Source of the DNA: Drosophila persimilis
Lineage: Eukaryota; Arthropoda; Insecta; Diptera; Drosophilidae
DNA: 64,000 nt
NCBI RefSeq assembly: GCF_003286085.1
Contig: NW_020825288.1
Coordinates: 20,894,001-20,958,000 of the forward strand
Direction of reading: 5' to 3'
Shown in pieces: positions 34,741 through 47,875 of this stretch; position 1 is the first letter of the stretch, and each line of letters starts with the position of its first letter. The notes under the pieces were generated by a model. That model had not been told where the DNA came from. It did not search any database and was given only the letters and a program-made list of their open reading frames with translations. A program made the position numbers and the translations under genes.

Positions 34741-37700
34741 TATTTTTCCTAAATATAATTAAGAATTTACTGATATATAAATTGTAATATTAGATATAAG
34801 CTCATTTTGGCTTATTTTAGGGATATACTTCATCAATTATATTCACTCTTTTGTTTAATGTATTTTTTGTTAAACATAATTATTATAAACTAAATGACAT
34901 AATTTGTTGTTAAAGATAATGTCGTAATTGAAATTGACAAGGCTTTTCTAAGGATTGCCCCTGTCAAATCTTTAGAACTGCAGAAATGAGTCACTCCAAG
35001 AGAATCCACTTGAAATACTTTCCAAATTCTTTATTAAACGTTCTTGGTGATGAATCGCCCTTTTGACATTATTTTGTTTGACTTTAATTGATAAGCAAAA
35101 ATTGTATTTACTATCATTTATAAGGGCAAGGCAATGATCAAGAGATTAGTTCAAAAAGTCTGACCATAAAATGACATACGCTAAAGATACTTGGAAGTGA
35201 ATTATTAAGATTGTCACACAATAAAACAGCATTAATTTCTAAGAAAAATAATGTTAATGGGCACAATAAAGGACTCAGGTCACTAGCAGTTCCAATATAT
35301 CAATATATTTTGTATATTTCAGCACTCAAACTGGAATAAGGGTATCACAAGTATGTTCAGAAATCAATTCCATCAATTGGCCTTCGGCTCACACTTGTCC
35401 ACAAAAGTATTTGCCTTTCAATTGAATCAAGTATCACACATTTCAAAACTTCTTCACCCACCGGACATGGGACATTTGCTGCTGTTGTTGTTTGTACTTC
35501 CTTTCGATTCTTTTGCCTTCATTTGTATTCCTGCAGACTTCAATTTATTCGATGTGTTGCATGAAATTTACATTCTGCAAATTTTGCATACAAATTGCTA
35601 TTACAATTTTGGCCAAAAGGAGTGTAGTGGGAGGGGGGACACCCTCCATATGGGGTGTGTGCTTCGCCTGAACAAGACATTTGGGTCAAGTGGTTTGTGG
35701 GGCGTCGATTTCTGGGGGGAGTCGTGAAGGCGGAGAGGGTGTGCTGTTTGGTTGCTGAGAATCGGCAAAGTTGCAGTTTTGTGCAAATGGCCATGCACTT
35801 TTACCCAATTTGCATATGGCTACGACGCCACTTGAATCACATCCGTCGCCGCCCATTATGCCAGGATACCTTTTTTGTTCTCCAAGAGATTTCCCACCCT
35901 CTAGATTCTCCAATAAAAACCCCCAACCAATTGATATTGTCGTGCTAGTCCTTGGGGAATTTTCTGTACTGTCTTCTTAACCTAATTAAGACATTGGAAA
36001 ATATCATTACTCATGTCTGTGCATGATTATAACTATTTGATAAGGTTCGATATAATAAAAGTAGTTCTTCTGTGGCGGAAGATATCTAATAAGTGATAAG
36101 GCCTCCAAACGATAAGAACGACAATGTATTTGTAATTTCTATAAATATATGGTAAAGGAATGTTGTTCTATATGGATATTAGGGAGATAGAGAAATGGAA
36201 TCAATTGAGATTAATAAATTAAATGATATAACAACAAATATAAGCTGATAATAAATTTAATGACTAATATAATAAATATTGCTTTTTCATTGCTGATAAT
36301 TCGGTTTATCGTGTGAGCTCCTTAGTCGAGTTTTTAGTGGTATAATTTATTGGGGGTCTGATTAAAATTATCTTAGATGATGGCTGGAAAAAGAAGCTGG
36401 AAAACATATAAGCAATTTAAAATAACAAATGTTTATGATGTATCGGAAATTCTCGAAATGAAGATTCGTTAAAGATAAAAAAAGCTGTATAAAATGTTAA
36501 TAGCTAGCGCTACAGGAAATTATAGATAGTATGGTGATCCACTGTATTACAAATTTCTTCCTTCGATATCTAGATATTCATGAAATATGTATCTTCTTTC
36601 CCTGATATTTCAAATGGTTTTCCATTCCTTTCGTTTCAGTTGCTTACATTTCCCCTCTGCAAGAAAGAGACAACTGTACGAACTAGAGCGAAGCAGCTAT
36701 ATGTTATCATGTGGTTTGCGTCTATGCTAAGCCATGTGGAACGCATGCCTACCCGCCGAAAGACGGAGCTCTATGTAAATGTATATGTAAATATACTGTA
36801 AAATGTACCATTTAGGTAAAGAGAAAATAATTTTATGAAAATTTACTTAATATTATATTATTAATGTTTATGAAATTATTAAAAATAAATTAAGCGGAGT
36901 GCTAGCATCGAGGCCTTGTGCTAAAGACAACAACAAATTAGAAAAATCGTTTAATATACAACAACACTCTTTCAAATAAATGTACAATTTCAAATAAAGA
37001 AAATAATTTTCCTTGGACTGCCTAAACCATGCAAAACATCTACCATCTCTCCCCCTGACGATGGCCATTTTTTAGGATTCCCCACCATCCCATCCTAAAA
37101 GTCGGTGAAATGGAGTTTGGAAGCAGGGGAAACATTTGGTTGGGTAGTGCGAACATCTTGAAAACCTGTCAGTCAAACGTGATGAAGGTTTCCACGCATT
37201 TTGCCTTTTAAATGTTTTTTCCCCTCTCTCATCCATTCTTTTTGAGCTCTGTTCTTTCTGTCCGCTGTTTTGGGCCATGCCTCCTCCGCTGTCCGCTGTT
37301 CTGGGCCATCCTCCTTCGCTTCACGGACTTAAGACCAATTTTAAAATTATCTGTAGGTAGAATGGAGAAGGAAATGCTCCTGCTGCTGCTGCTGCTGGTG
37401 TCCGAATCGAATCGAATCATTTTTCTAGTTTTAAGACGTTAAACTCGACACTTTAAACAGCAGTGTCCACCCCCTTGAAAAGTAAAAGGAAATGGTGCGA
37501 GCCAAGGGTCCATTTTGGGCTGGGAATTTCTCTCGCTTTTCAGAGCAATGGCCACGGGGCCAGTCTCTGTTTCTGTTGTGTGGAATGCCAAACAGATTTA
37601 CTTGTGTGTCCAGAGTCCAGAGCGGACATGTGTCACGTCCTCCATCAGTTTCTACCCCAAAAAGGCAACCGTTCCACCCTCCCCATCAGTAGTCCCCCTT

Positions 37701-40659
37701 CAACAGCTGCTTAAGCGGCTAATAACGAATGGACATTGGTCAAAACTCAAGGAGTAGCAGAAATTAGTCTACGTGGGGAGTCCTTCCCCCCAGTTTTCCC
37801 TTTTAATTACTTGGAATATCAACACTTTGTCAAAGTGTCTCTCATTCATTAAGGTGTGTATGGAAGGTTTCCCTCCTTTTAATTGTCAGTTCTTATGGGC
37901 GGCTGTATTGGGGATTGGGTTGATGGGTTGGGCTGGGTGTTTTCTCCTGGGATAATTACTTTCTTTCTGTTGTTTTATTCATGAGCTGCACTCGTGCCCA
38001 TAAGCATTTGTTTTCGTTTAATGGATTCCATTTGAGAAGTCTCTAAGTTAAGGTGGTGCGGTGTGATGTGGCCCTCAATGACACACATTTGATTTGCTAA
38101 TGTGAGGGGGAAAGAAGCAAGGCATGTGGGAAAAGGATATTGGAAATATTCCATGGAACATACGTTTAGGGAAGAGATTTCTATATGAGAAAAAGCCCAG
38201 CTCCTTCAAATTGAGTAGGACTACTAAACATCTACAGATAAATAGTTGTTGAATATGATCTGTGGGACCATGAACATTTGTATGCCCTGAGGTACATATA
38301 TACAGTCTTAAAGAGACACTAATCTTTCAGAGATCTCATTGTCTCATTAGCATAATTCAATTCTTCAGTCAATCAATCATTATTCTAAGAAAGATCCCTT
38401 TCATTTTGATCATTTTTCAATTCTCTAAAGTCAAGTTTATTTTGTAAGTCTTTCGGAGCTTAAAGTTTCTAAAGTTAAAGAATTCATCAGCTGGAACCTC
38501 TCTCAGGCTGAACTTAGGAACATGCCTTGCCATCTCCTTAAATTTGGTAAGTTTTCGACCCATTCCCTGGCACATCCCTACCCAAATCGAAGCATTTAAA
38601 ACTTGGCAATGCATTGTTTCCTCTTGAAAACTCACTTTAGGCTAAAATTGGACTAGCTAGTCCTTCTCCCATATCCCCTTGGCCACTGCCCCCTCCTGCT
38701 GCCGTGCTGTCCAGGCCGCCTGCCGCAAAAATAGAATGGAAGCGATGAAGACGAGGCGGATTATGTGCCCAAGTGTAACTAAAGAGAATAAGGGCGAAAA
38801 ATCAACGAATCATTAATCAATCCTTTCATGATGTGACGCGGTGCGTGTCCTTTTATGTGTCAAAAAAAACGAAAGAGAGAGAAAATCCAACAAAACAACA
38901 ACAAAAATAAAGTGGGAGAAAACCAAAACAGGCAGGAGAAAGCGAAAAGAGAGCAGCGGGAAAGGGAGAGGGAGAGACGACTCAAAAAGAAAAGTATCTT
39001 TTTGCACGAGTTTGACTGACAGATACGCAGGCAGCGCGAGACGTCCAAGTGGATGAACAGGATATACAGGATCAGGGATGGCAGCGAGAAAAAGAAATGG
39101 AAAGAAAGTAAGGAATAAAAATGGCGACAATGTTTGCCCAAGGCCCGGGACTGGGTCCCATTTACATTTTGAGGTCGCGTTGATTAGCTGTGAGTGCGAG
39201 TGACAAGGTTTCCCTTTCCCCCTATGGAACGCCCCCCCACTCTGATAAGTGCCCTGAGTGAGAGCCCAACCCCAGCGAACCCCCAAGCCCTGAGCCTGCG
39301 ATAAGAAATGAAATTAAAATCGTAAAAGGGAAAGGTGGGAATATATTGCGATGATTATAATGATGGTTGGGTACCCTGAAGAAGTCGACTCCTTGTATCC
39401 CACCAGTCTTTATCCAAATAAAGCTTCATTTTCCAGTTATTCTGATCATTCAAGGTCTCTAAAGATCTCCTAGATCGCCAGATTCATTGATATATCACAA
39501 ACTTCATTATCGAACCAAAAAAAAGAGTAAACAAAAGCGAAACAGGAACCTTCCACACACCAAGACCGAGCTTCACTTGTCTGTCAACTTGGTGGCTTAT
39601 ATATTTTTGGGTGCTGGGGGAGTGGAGGTCATGGGGTAGAGGTCGTCCGGTTGCCATTGAGCCATGAGTGATGGTCAGAGAAAGAGAGATGGTCTCCCAT
39701 GTTACCAGACACCCATCCAGACAGACAGATAGAAGATACGAGTATGCATGCAATGCTAAGCAGATGCCCAAATGCAGATGCATCTTTTGTGGAAAACGAA
39801 ATCGTAATCTTTACTATCTCCTCGTGTGTCGGGTAAAAGTCTTTCTCTCACGTGTCGCTGCCGTACGCACGTCACGTTTGTTGGGTACGGAAAAGTGACA
39901 GTTTGCCAGGAAAAACAACGAGACGAGAGACAGCAAAAGAAAGATGGTGAAATCTAAAATCAAACAGACGACGGACATGCAGGCGGTCTGTCGTGTCGCA
40001 AGAGAGAGAGAGAGGAGAAAGGAACCGCCGGAGAGCAGTCGGACCTACACCAATGCGTGAATATGGAGCACATCATTAATTATTCCCTGGGGACTGGGAC
40101 TGTGCCCGAGCATCCTGAGCCGATTTATCTGACATTTTCGTATTGAAAAGTTTCTACTTCTTCTTTCTTTTTTGCTCTTCCTGTGGATTTCTTCACAAAA
40201 AAAATGAAAGACCCAAAGAATTTCTCTCGCTTGGGTTTCCCTTTCGACTTGCGATCATTTGTTTTCCAGGCGACACATGCTTGGACCCTGGTCCCTGAAA
40301 CCTCTCTCTCACAAGCACTTATAAAAGTTACACCCTCGTCGATCCCTAAAGAATGAACAATTTTTGGCCAAAAGGGAGATCAATTCGATTTGGTGATGGA
40401 TTTTGGGTTGTTTCAGTGCGCAGATCTACGGAGATCTTCGGGGTAATTGAGATGTCCTAAAATATAATAGACTATGAGGACTCTATTCCTCTATTTATAA
40501 GTTCCCTTCTTTGATGAGATTTCTACAAAAGTTTATCCGCTAAAGATGATCGTAGATCTTAGATCTTACCCAATGGAGACGGTGGGATTGATGGACTTTT
40601 CAGATACAGCATTATTCATTAAGTAAGAGAATCTTCACAGAGTACCTTTATAGTGTAGA

Positions 40660-40735
40660 GGAATATCTATATCGACCGATATTTTACTCATATCGGCGCG
40701 AGCAAAGCGAGTGAGCCGGGGGCGTACGAAAAAAC
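40660..40735. repeat. Possible transposon-end fragment
   Basis: ATATCGACCGATATTTTACT, then CATATCGGCGCGAGCAAAGC and GAGTGAGCCGGGGGCGTACG, form a short G/C-rich island with GAGC/GCGAG text in AT-rich surroundings. It is reminiscent of ends of Helitron-type repeats (DINE-1) in Drosophila. Family assignment is a guess. Confidence 0.25.
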
Positions 40736-43700
40736 AGTGAATGTTCCTCAATATTATTTAGGAGTAACTATGACTTTTAATTTTTAGATAATTACAGTTT
40801 TACTTTGTCTAATTTTTTGCTGTGAATATTTCCTTGGAATAGCAAATATTATATTTTTAAAGCTAATAAAAACAAAAATTCAAAGGCGCTTTAAAACTAA
40901 CAAAAGGCAAAATTCACTGGGCTATGTAAACACAATTGAATACCCTTTAAAGTTATAATACAAAGTATTTGGATTTGTATTTAAATAGAGTAATTATTAT
41001 AAATTCATGGTAATCTCTTTGTTTTGGGTTCTTTTTTCCAGAAAAAGTCTTGCAAAGAATTGCAAGGTACACAAAAATGTCTGTATTTTGGGCAACTTTT
41101 GATGATGTCATAGTTTTTGTTTCTTAATCTTAGCAAAAGTTACTTCTAACCAGCAAAAGACGTCATGTAATAATCGTTTCCTTCCACTGAACAAACCTAG
41201 AACGACCCAGCCTCTTTGCCAAGAGTGTAAGCCACTTCAATGGAAAACTGTTCAAGCCTTCGTTTCGTGACTTGGAAAAAAGTGAGTTGGAAAAACTGCA
41301 ACTTGGGCATCAGACAATTAGGCATTGTTCATTAATTAAAGCGTTCGTTCGCTGGAGAACTGCAATTGCTATACGAATCGCGAATGCGATTGTGTCTCTA
41401 ATCTGAGCATTACACCAAAGTACTTATCGGTATGACAAGCCAAATGAATTGCTCAATTGCGGGGATGGGGATGTTGAGCAAGATGAGAAGCCGAATGATA
41501 ATTATGAGTCTTGAACTGAACCTGAACTTGATTGGAGTCGCTTGAGGAGGAGTATGGAAGGGTGTGTGGTGTGGGGTGTAGGCTGTAGGGAGTGCTAGCA
41601 AGTCGTGAACATATGCAGTCAATTAAATAAACATTTATTAACCAAGCCACTGCACAAAAGCTGTTAACAAAGCCATTTGGCCGATTTCAAGTAAAATGAA
41701 AACGTTCTCTCTCTCCAAAAGGAACAACGACTGAGAGTGTGTCTCTCTGTAGAATGAGAAAAAAAACAAAACAGAGCTGTAATTGATGGTTTTGGCCAGG
41801 ACTGTGACTGCTGCTTGCTGCAGTTGTTGACCAGCATGGGAGCCCCACATGCACTTTTAGTGGCGGCGGATCTAACCGTCTCTTTCCTCCAGTTTCTGGC
41901 ATGGCCTCTGTCCCACTCGCTGGATTGGGATTTCACGCATGGAACACACAGTCGGCGTCCCGTCTGGTCGCTGGTCGCTGGTACCTCGGTTCCCAATCGC
42001 ATTCGAGTCCCTCCCGGGCTATACATAGTAAATTCGAATTGAATTTTGGCGGTGCGTTCATTAATCATTATTTCAATCATGAAACAAATGTGCTCTTTGG
42101 GTGCTGATGGTTGTTGTTGTTTCTTCTTGTGTTGTATCTTGTGAAATTTTTTTTGTTGTTTCGTTTTTTTTTTTTTTTGTGCCTGCCCCGCATCCCTAGG
42201 CCCCATCTCCGCATCTTCGATGCGCTTCAAAGATTGATAATCTCTGGGATATCTTTAAATTTAATTAGTCACATTCATAACAGACCGCCAGGCCTTACCA
42301 AATTACATGTTACAACAAAACCGAGCCTCGCTTTTAGCCATGTTTATGCTCCTCCTCCCTTCTGGGCCACCTCTGGATCGCCTCTCTATATCTCCTCTGG
42401 ATATGTTGTAGCTGCTCCCGATCCGTGCCCCGATATATGTGTGAGAAACAGAATTCCAGTTCTCTGGGATTCCAGTTTTCTACGGCTGCTGTTCAGTATA
42501 TTTTGTGTAGCCCTTTAATGAAAAATCGCCGTTGTTACTAATTATGATTGACACAGACGTAATTGGAAATTTGAGTAAACCTTTGAGTAAAGGCCCATCC
42601 ATCGGGGCTTCGGCAGCGGCATCGATCGGCGGTCTTCAAAAAGTTTCACTAAATTAAAGGTTTTCGGCTCGGACTAACCAAAAGAAAAACTTTCTTTGAT
42701 GGATAAGCGCTCTAGTCTTTTGTATTTTCGGGGGGCCTTTTTGTACCATTTTACACTCAAGCTGGGTTTTTGGAATGAGGCGATATCTTGGGCTTGGTGT
42801 GAAAAATATTTAAAGAAAGTTTTGTAAATATTTTCACCAAGAGAAATAGACTTCCTCTTGGCAAGAATTTGGGTCAATCAAGGGTGGATTAAGGCGGTTA
42901 AATTAATGAAGAATTTCTCTCCAATATTCTATAAAATATATTGTTTCTTTGATGTATTTCCGATTATTTCAAGAGTCAAATTTCCCTCTTGAAACGTCAA
43001 GAACATCCCTACAATTCCCTGATCATTAGATGAGTTTCATTTCAGAATTTATTATTGTCATTTGCTAAATGATCCATAATTATCATGATCTTAAGAAAAA
43101 TGAGAAATTCTAGTGAATTATTCGCCTATAACTATTTATTTGATGTCTTAACTAATTACGAAATCGGGAATGACAATTTTTTCAGTTAAATGAAAAGATT
43201 TTAATGGAACTTTAAATGACTCAAACGAAAACTTATAGAGTTACTTGGAAGCCCAAGATCTTCTTCTCAATTTCTAAACTCCGCTTGGGTCTTGAGAAAA
43301 CTCTAAGAACTTTGAAAAATAGGGGGGCTTTTAAACTGCCACCATCATTAAGCATAATTTGGCTGGAGATTTCCTAAGTTTTTGGAGCTAATGCGTGGCA
43401 ATTACGGTTTCATCTTTTTTAACCAATTGGCGGCAAAAAGGCGATCTTTTGGCCTCGAGCCCTTGCCTGGTCCACATGCACCGGCTCTCCATTATGGTCT
43501 TGTGCAGTAAACGTAAAATCAATCAGAGATAATCTGTCATGGATAATGGGTGCCTGTCGAATGCCCAGTCTTCAGTCCTCGGTCTCCGGTCTCCGGTTTC
43601 AGCTTCAATATTTGTGCCCCTAAAGCGTTTGACTTCGACTCATTTAAGTGATTCGTGTAATTATTTTAAACAGCCGCAGTGTAAATTTCGTTAAACATTC

Positions 43701-43940
43701 ATCTCCGCTGTGGATGGGACCCCATCTAGGCCCCGTTTTTGGTCATAATATGACAGGTAAACAGTTGAGACAGTTGATAAATGGCCAAAGAAACGCTTGA
43801 ACCAGATTTAATTGTTTGCAGGAGCCGTCTCTGGGGGTCTAGACTCCATGCAAAACTTTCGATTCGTCTTGTAAATTTGACTTTAATACCTATAAAAGTC
43901 AAATCGGTTAGAAGCTTTAATTTCATAAGCTCCCAGAGAT

Positions 43941-43961
43941 ACACACACACACACACACACA
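43941..43961 (+). repeat. (AC)n microsatellite
   Basis: About ten AC units, adjacent to the Hox/Exd-type cluster at 43978. Confidence 0.95.
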
Positions 43962-43977
43962 TGGGCGCTCGAGTCAG

Positions 43978-44012
43978 TCAGTCAGTCAATCATTAATCAC
44001 TCAATCAATCAT
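43978..44012 (-). promoter_or_regulatory. Composite Hox/Exd-type motif cluster upstream of Dfd
   Basis: On the - strand, ATGATTGATTGAGTGATTAA followed by TGATTGACT contains two overlapping Exd/Pbx-type half sites (TGATTGAT) and one TGATTAAT site within 35 bases. TGATTAAT is the preferred Hox-Exd heterodimer sequence for anterior/central Hox proteins including Dfd. It lies 3.9 kb before the Dfd start codon. Confidence 0.4.
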
Positions 44013-44760
44013 TTGGCAAGCGATTCCTTGGAGAAGAACCTTCATTGTCCTGTTGTTTTCGCTGGAAGCAGAAGGCGAAGGCGAAGGCTCCTCCTGGAGG
44101 TCTCTCCAGCTAATCAACATCCTGTGATGCGATTCCCATTCCCCCCTCGCCAGGGTTCATCTCTGGCTTAGGCCTCCTCGACTCCATCGACTTGTCAACA
44201 TGTCGTTAACACAATTTCCATACCAGATTGATTGGAATGCCAGTCTCTAACTGAAGGCTGTCTAGGGGGGTGTTTTAAATGTGGGCTGGCAGGAGGAATT
44301 GGGTATACATTTATTATGGAAATTAGTTTTAATGGCATTTTTGGGCAATAGCTTAGGAAATCTCTTCAAAGAGTAAAGAAATTGAAAAGATTTGTTCTTA
44401 GAGGAGAGATGAAATCTTTTTGTTTAGGGAAATGTCTTAGAAAACTCTTAAAATATTTATAAAACACAAGTTGTGTTCCCCTATCCCTTCCCCTAACCTT
44501 AATTACACATATTAGTCGGTTAATCAGTGACTTGGTTGCCGCCCATTTTACATAAAAAATACCTCATATTTGGGTTTCTTAAGTTTATATCAAAAACTTT
44601 TGATGGCTGGCTTAAAGAACCAAACAGAACAGAAAACAAAGAAACAAACCATATATGGGGGGTATATATACGTATATATTTGTGTGTATATATATTCGCA
44701 TTGGTGGTCGTAATATGGCTGGGATGTGGATGTGAATGTGGATGTTGCGATGGTGGTGGC

Positions 44761-44773
44761 ATCATTAATCACA
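44761..44773 (-). promoter_or_regulatory. Hox/Exd-type motif TGTGATTAATGAT
   Basis: On the - strand this is TGTGATTAATGAT, the same 13-mer as at 3941 and 62672. It is 3.1 kb upstream of the Dfd start codon and 770 bases from the composite cluster at 43978. Confidence 0.35.
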
Positions 44774-44878
44774 TTTTCTGTGTTGCCTCGTGCAGCAAGT
44801 GAACTTCCTTTTGCCGCCGCCTGACAGTCGCAACTGATTGCTGGATCTGAATTGGGATTTTGGACTCAAATGCTCTGC

Positions 44879-44903
44879 GCACACACACACACACACACAC
44901 ACA
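44879..44903 (+). repeat. (CA)n microsatellite
   Basis: About twelve CA units, 3 kb upstream of the Dfd start. Confidence 0.95.
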
Positions 44904-46550
44904 ACCCTCCTTCAACCATCCTGGGCCATCCCATGCAATCCTCTTTCTTTGTATACCATCCTTTTCACTCCTTTGCCACTGACGCAAAGCTCTCAGAGAA
45001 ATTCTGCTCCTCGCCTGTGTCTGAGTTTTGTTCCTTTGGCTCCCACATTGGATGGTCTTCCTTTCACCTTAAGCAGTTCTGTCAGAGTTGAGTAAATTCA
45101 ATGTAGCAGCCACTAATGCGCTCGGGCTCAAAAGTTCCTCCAGGAGGAGTCTAAAGAACGTCAAATAGGGAACAAACAAAAGCTGAAGATGCTTTAGATG
45201 CAATTTTAAAGTATTTTTGTTTTTATATATAGAAACATTCTCAATTATCTGTTTTTCTATGAAGAAGTGCCTCTGATAGAGGGATGTCTAATAATTTCAG
45301 TATTTCTTAGCTTTGAATCTTCAGTATTATCTAAATTTAAGCGTCCCATTACCATTATTTAATCAAATCGACAGAAGAGTAAATAAAGATATCAATACTT
45401 TGATGAAATTGATGTTTGCCAATAAATAATAAAGATCATAATGAAAAACACACAATACTATTAGCTAACAAAAGTCTGCCCCTATTAGTATATGTATGCA
45501 TTCACTAGTCAATTAATTTAAACACTTTTGACTGCAAAATGAAGACCTAAGTCCACAGAAATTCATTCATATATTCCACATGGCACGAACCACAAACTAA
45601 ATTTAAGTTTTATTCACTTAACGGCACCTAATGACGTTTTGATGGTGACCATCAAAATCGAATCAGTTGGAAGTCGATTAATTAGTGGCCATACTCCACA
45701 GTACACACACAGGGACGTGGACAATGATGGAGGAGGTGGTATATACATAGGTATGTATATAGCACGTGGACCCAATTGGGAGAGAGTAGGTAGATGGGAT
45801 GGATGGAGGTGTTTGTTTCGTATCGTGGTTCAATTATTCGGCAATTAGGCAGCGACAGACGCGGCCACACATGGCAAAAGTGTGAGTCAAAGTGGTTTTC
45901 TTTTAAAAGTTAAAGGGGCAATGATTTAATGGATTTGGTGGAAAGTCGGAGAGCAAGTCTAAATATTTACAAAAAACCATATTAAAGCGTTAAATGTACG
46001 ACCTTCTGTGGCATATACAACAATCATTCTATCGATTTTCCATGTTTTGTTCGCTTCATTTGAATATCTGCCCGTCATGCTCATCTCAACAATGGAATCA
46101 CGGTAGTAATGATAACAAACCCAAGCCCCCCCTTCCCAACGCTTCCTGAAGCACCCAGACAAACCACAACAATAATCACATAGGAGAACATAATGCCAAA
46201 GTGATATTCGTTCGATGTTCAATTGAAATTATTGCAAGTCAGAGCCCCAGGTCTCACAACAGCCTCTCGGCCTCCTCTCAAGTCGGTAGCCGATTCCGTC
46301 AGAGAAATCAACATTCAATGTACCTCTTTTTTTCTCTCTTCTCTGATCGATATTTGCCGGCCAAGAGTCTGCTGCTGCATCTGTACATAAGAAGAGTACG
46401 TTCTGAAAGTGGAAAATAAATGGTCTGGTTCTGGTTCTGGTCCAGAGCAGCCACACACAGACACAGTGTGCGGGATCGATGAAAGCCTAGTGAAAATGGG
46501 CGGTGCTTGGCATTCACTTTTCGAGCATGCGCCATGACTGTCAAATCACC

Positions 46551-46551
<1 letters not shown>

Positions 46552-46581
<30 letters not shown>
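46552..46581 (+). repeat. (AC)n microsatellite
   Basis: About fifteen AC units, 1.3 kb upstream of the Dfd start codon. Confidence 0.95.
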
Positions 46582-46583
<2 letters not shown>

Positions 46584-47539
46584 GCAGCAAAATAACCAAA
46601 AATGTGTCCATGTGTGGCTGCACAGTCGATGCTGAATAAATAGGAACAGTGGTGGGTTACAGTGGTGGACAGGAAAGTGAGTATGGATAAGTAAATAGTG
46701 TAAAGCGAGATGGAAATGACTGTAATAATAGCAAGCACGTAGTTTTAAATGAATTTAGTTCCTTAAAATTGTCAAAATTCCATGTTGGATATACAATTAA
46801 AAATATTTTCTATGTAAGAGCTGGAGTTCTACTGAAAGTTTCGTCCATACCTAGTTTTATATATAAATTTATTTCTTTTAGAAAAATATTAGCACAGTTT
46901 TCTTATAAGCTATATTGTCAATTAAAATTATTATGATACAAAATTCAAGTGATAATATTTCATAAATAAATATTAAATAATATTAAAATGATCAATAATC
47001 AATGAATATGCATTATTTTTTAAATATTTTTTGATATATCTGATATATCTAAATCTTTGAACTGTGTCAACAGTCTTAATATTCCTCTCCGCCACTGTAA
47101 TCCCATTCAATGGGTGTGACCAACAGTCATGCCATCTCGCTCGGACTTACACATCCCTCTCTCTATCTTAACCACCAGAGAGAATGAGAGAGAATATCCG
47201 AGTCGGTGGTGGAAAATGGCGTGAAACGAAGAGGAACCACAGCCATGGCTTCCACAAATGCCCACAGTGTCCGTGCCGAAACACTCCATGTGGGCCGGCC
47301 TTCGGTGTCTGTCTCTTAAACCAGTAAATCGGGTTTCGTCTGGCGATGGAATGGCGGTAAACAGAGAGGGATAGAGAGCGCGCGAGTGAGGGAGAGAGCG
47401 TGAGTGAGGGAGAGAAGACTGAAAAACGGAGACGGAAAACAGGTTCGCTTGCGCCGAGAGCTCGCCTGCTCGAACATAACAAAAGCACGGCTCGAATGGA
47501 ACGGTTCTCCGACGTTCGCATAGCACTCGTGAGTCAGAG

Positions 47540-47875
47540 TCAGTTTTTCCGTTGAAATCTCTCTATTTTCCCGTTTTTCCAAACGCCGGTTACGCGAAAA
47601 GCTTCGCGTTGTGTTCAAAACAGCCCCCCTATAAAAAATAACCCAATGAATGCAAATATCATAAAGAAAGCATTGAAGAAAAGTGTGTGAGAAATACTCA
47701 AAAAAAGAGAAAGAATATGTGCGAACCGAGTGAAAGTGTTGGAAACTGAAAAGTCAGAAAACGTCTAACAGAAATCGGAAATACTAGAATATACATTGGT
47801 GCTCCGGTAGAAGGCCAAGTGGTGCTCCGAAATCGAAAGGAAGATCAGGCGGTGCTCCAAGGCTGATCCGTCAGC
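47540..47875 (+). other. Dfd: Dfd 5' leader (approximate)
   Basis: The A-rich text before the Dfd start codon has the look of a Drosophila leader. An initiator-like TCAGTT is at 47540-47545, but no convincing downstream promoter element stands at +28, so the transcription start is uncertain. Two short upstream frames are present (47646-47690, 15 codons with stop; 47717-47749, 11 codons). The octamer GGTGCTCC occurs three times just before the start codon (47798, 47821, 47851). Confidence 0.4.

Larger units (their letters stand above)
34741..47500. other. mir-10 to Dfd intergenic region / Dfd 5' flank
   Basis: About 12.8 kb without a recognisable protein gene. It comprises AT-rich sequence (34740-35330, 35990-36580, 40440-41050, 46740-47060), (CA)n microsatellites at 43941-43961, 44879-44903 and 46552-46581, and Hox/Exd-type motifs at 43989 and 44761. 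The longest frames (for example 41664-42230 on the - strand) are low-complexity artefacts. In Drosophila, Dfd autoregulatory enhancers are known to lie several kb upstream of the gene, so the part from about 42000 onward is the likely place for them. Confidence 0.6.

Noticed and set aside
41664..42230. 188-codon frame on the - strand
   Set aside because: Lys/Gln runs come from poly-T and CTT tracts. No recognisable family and no splice or start context.
47540..47545. TCAGTT initiator as the Dfd transcription start
   Set aside because: No downstream element at the right spacing and no TATA box. Kept only as an uncertain leader boundary.
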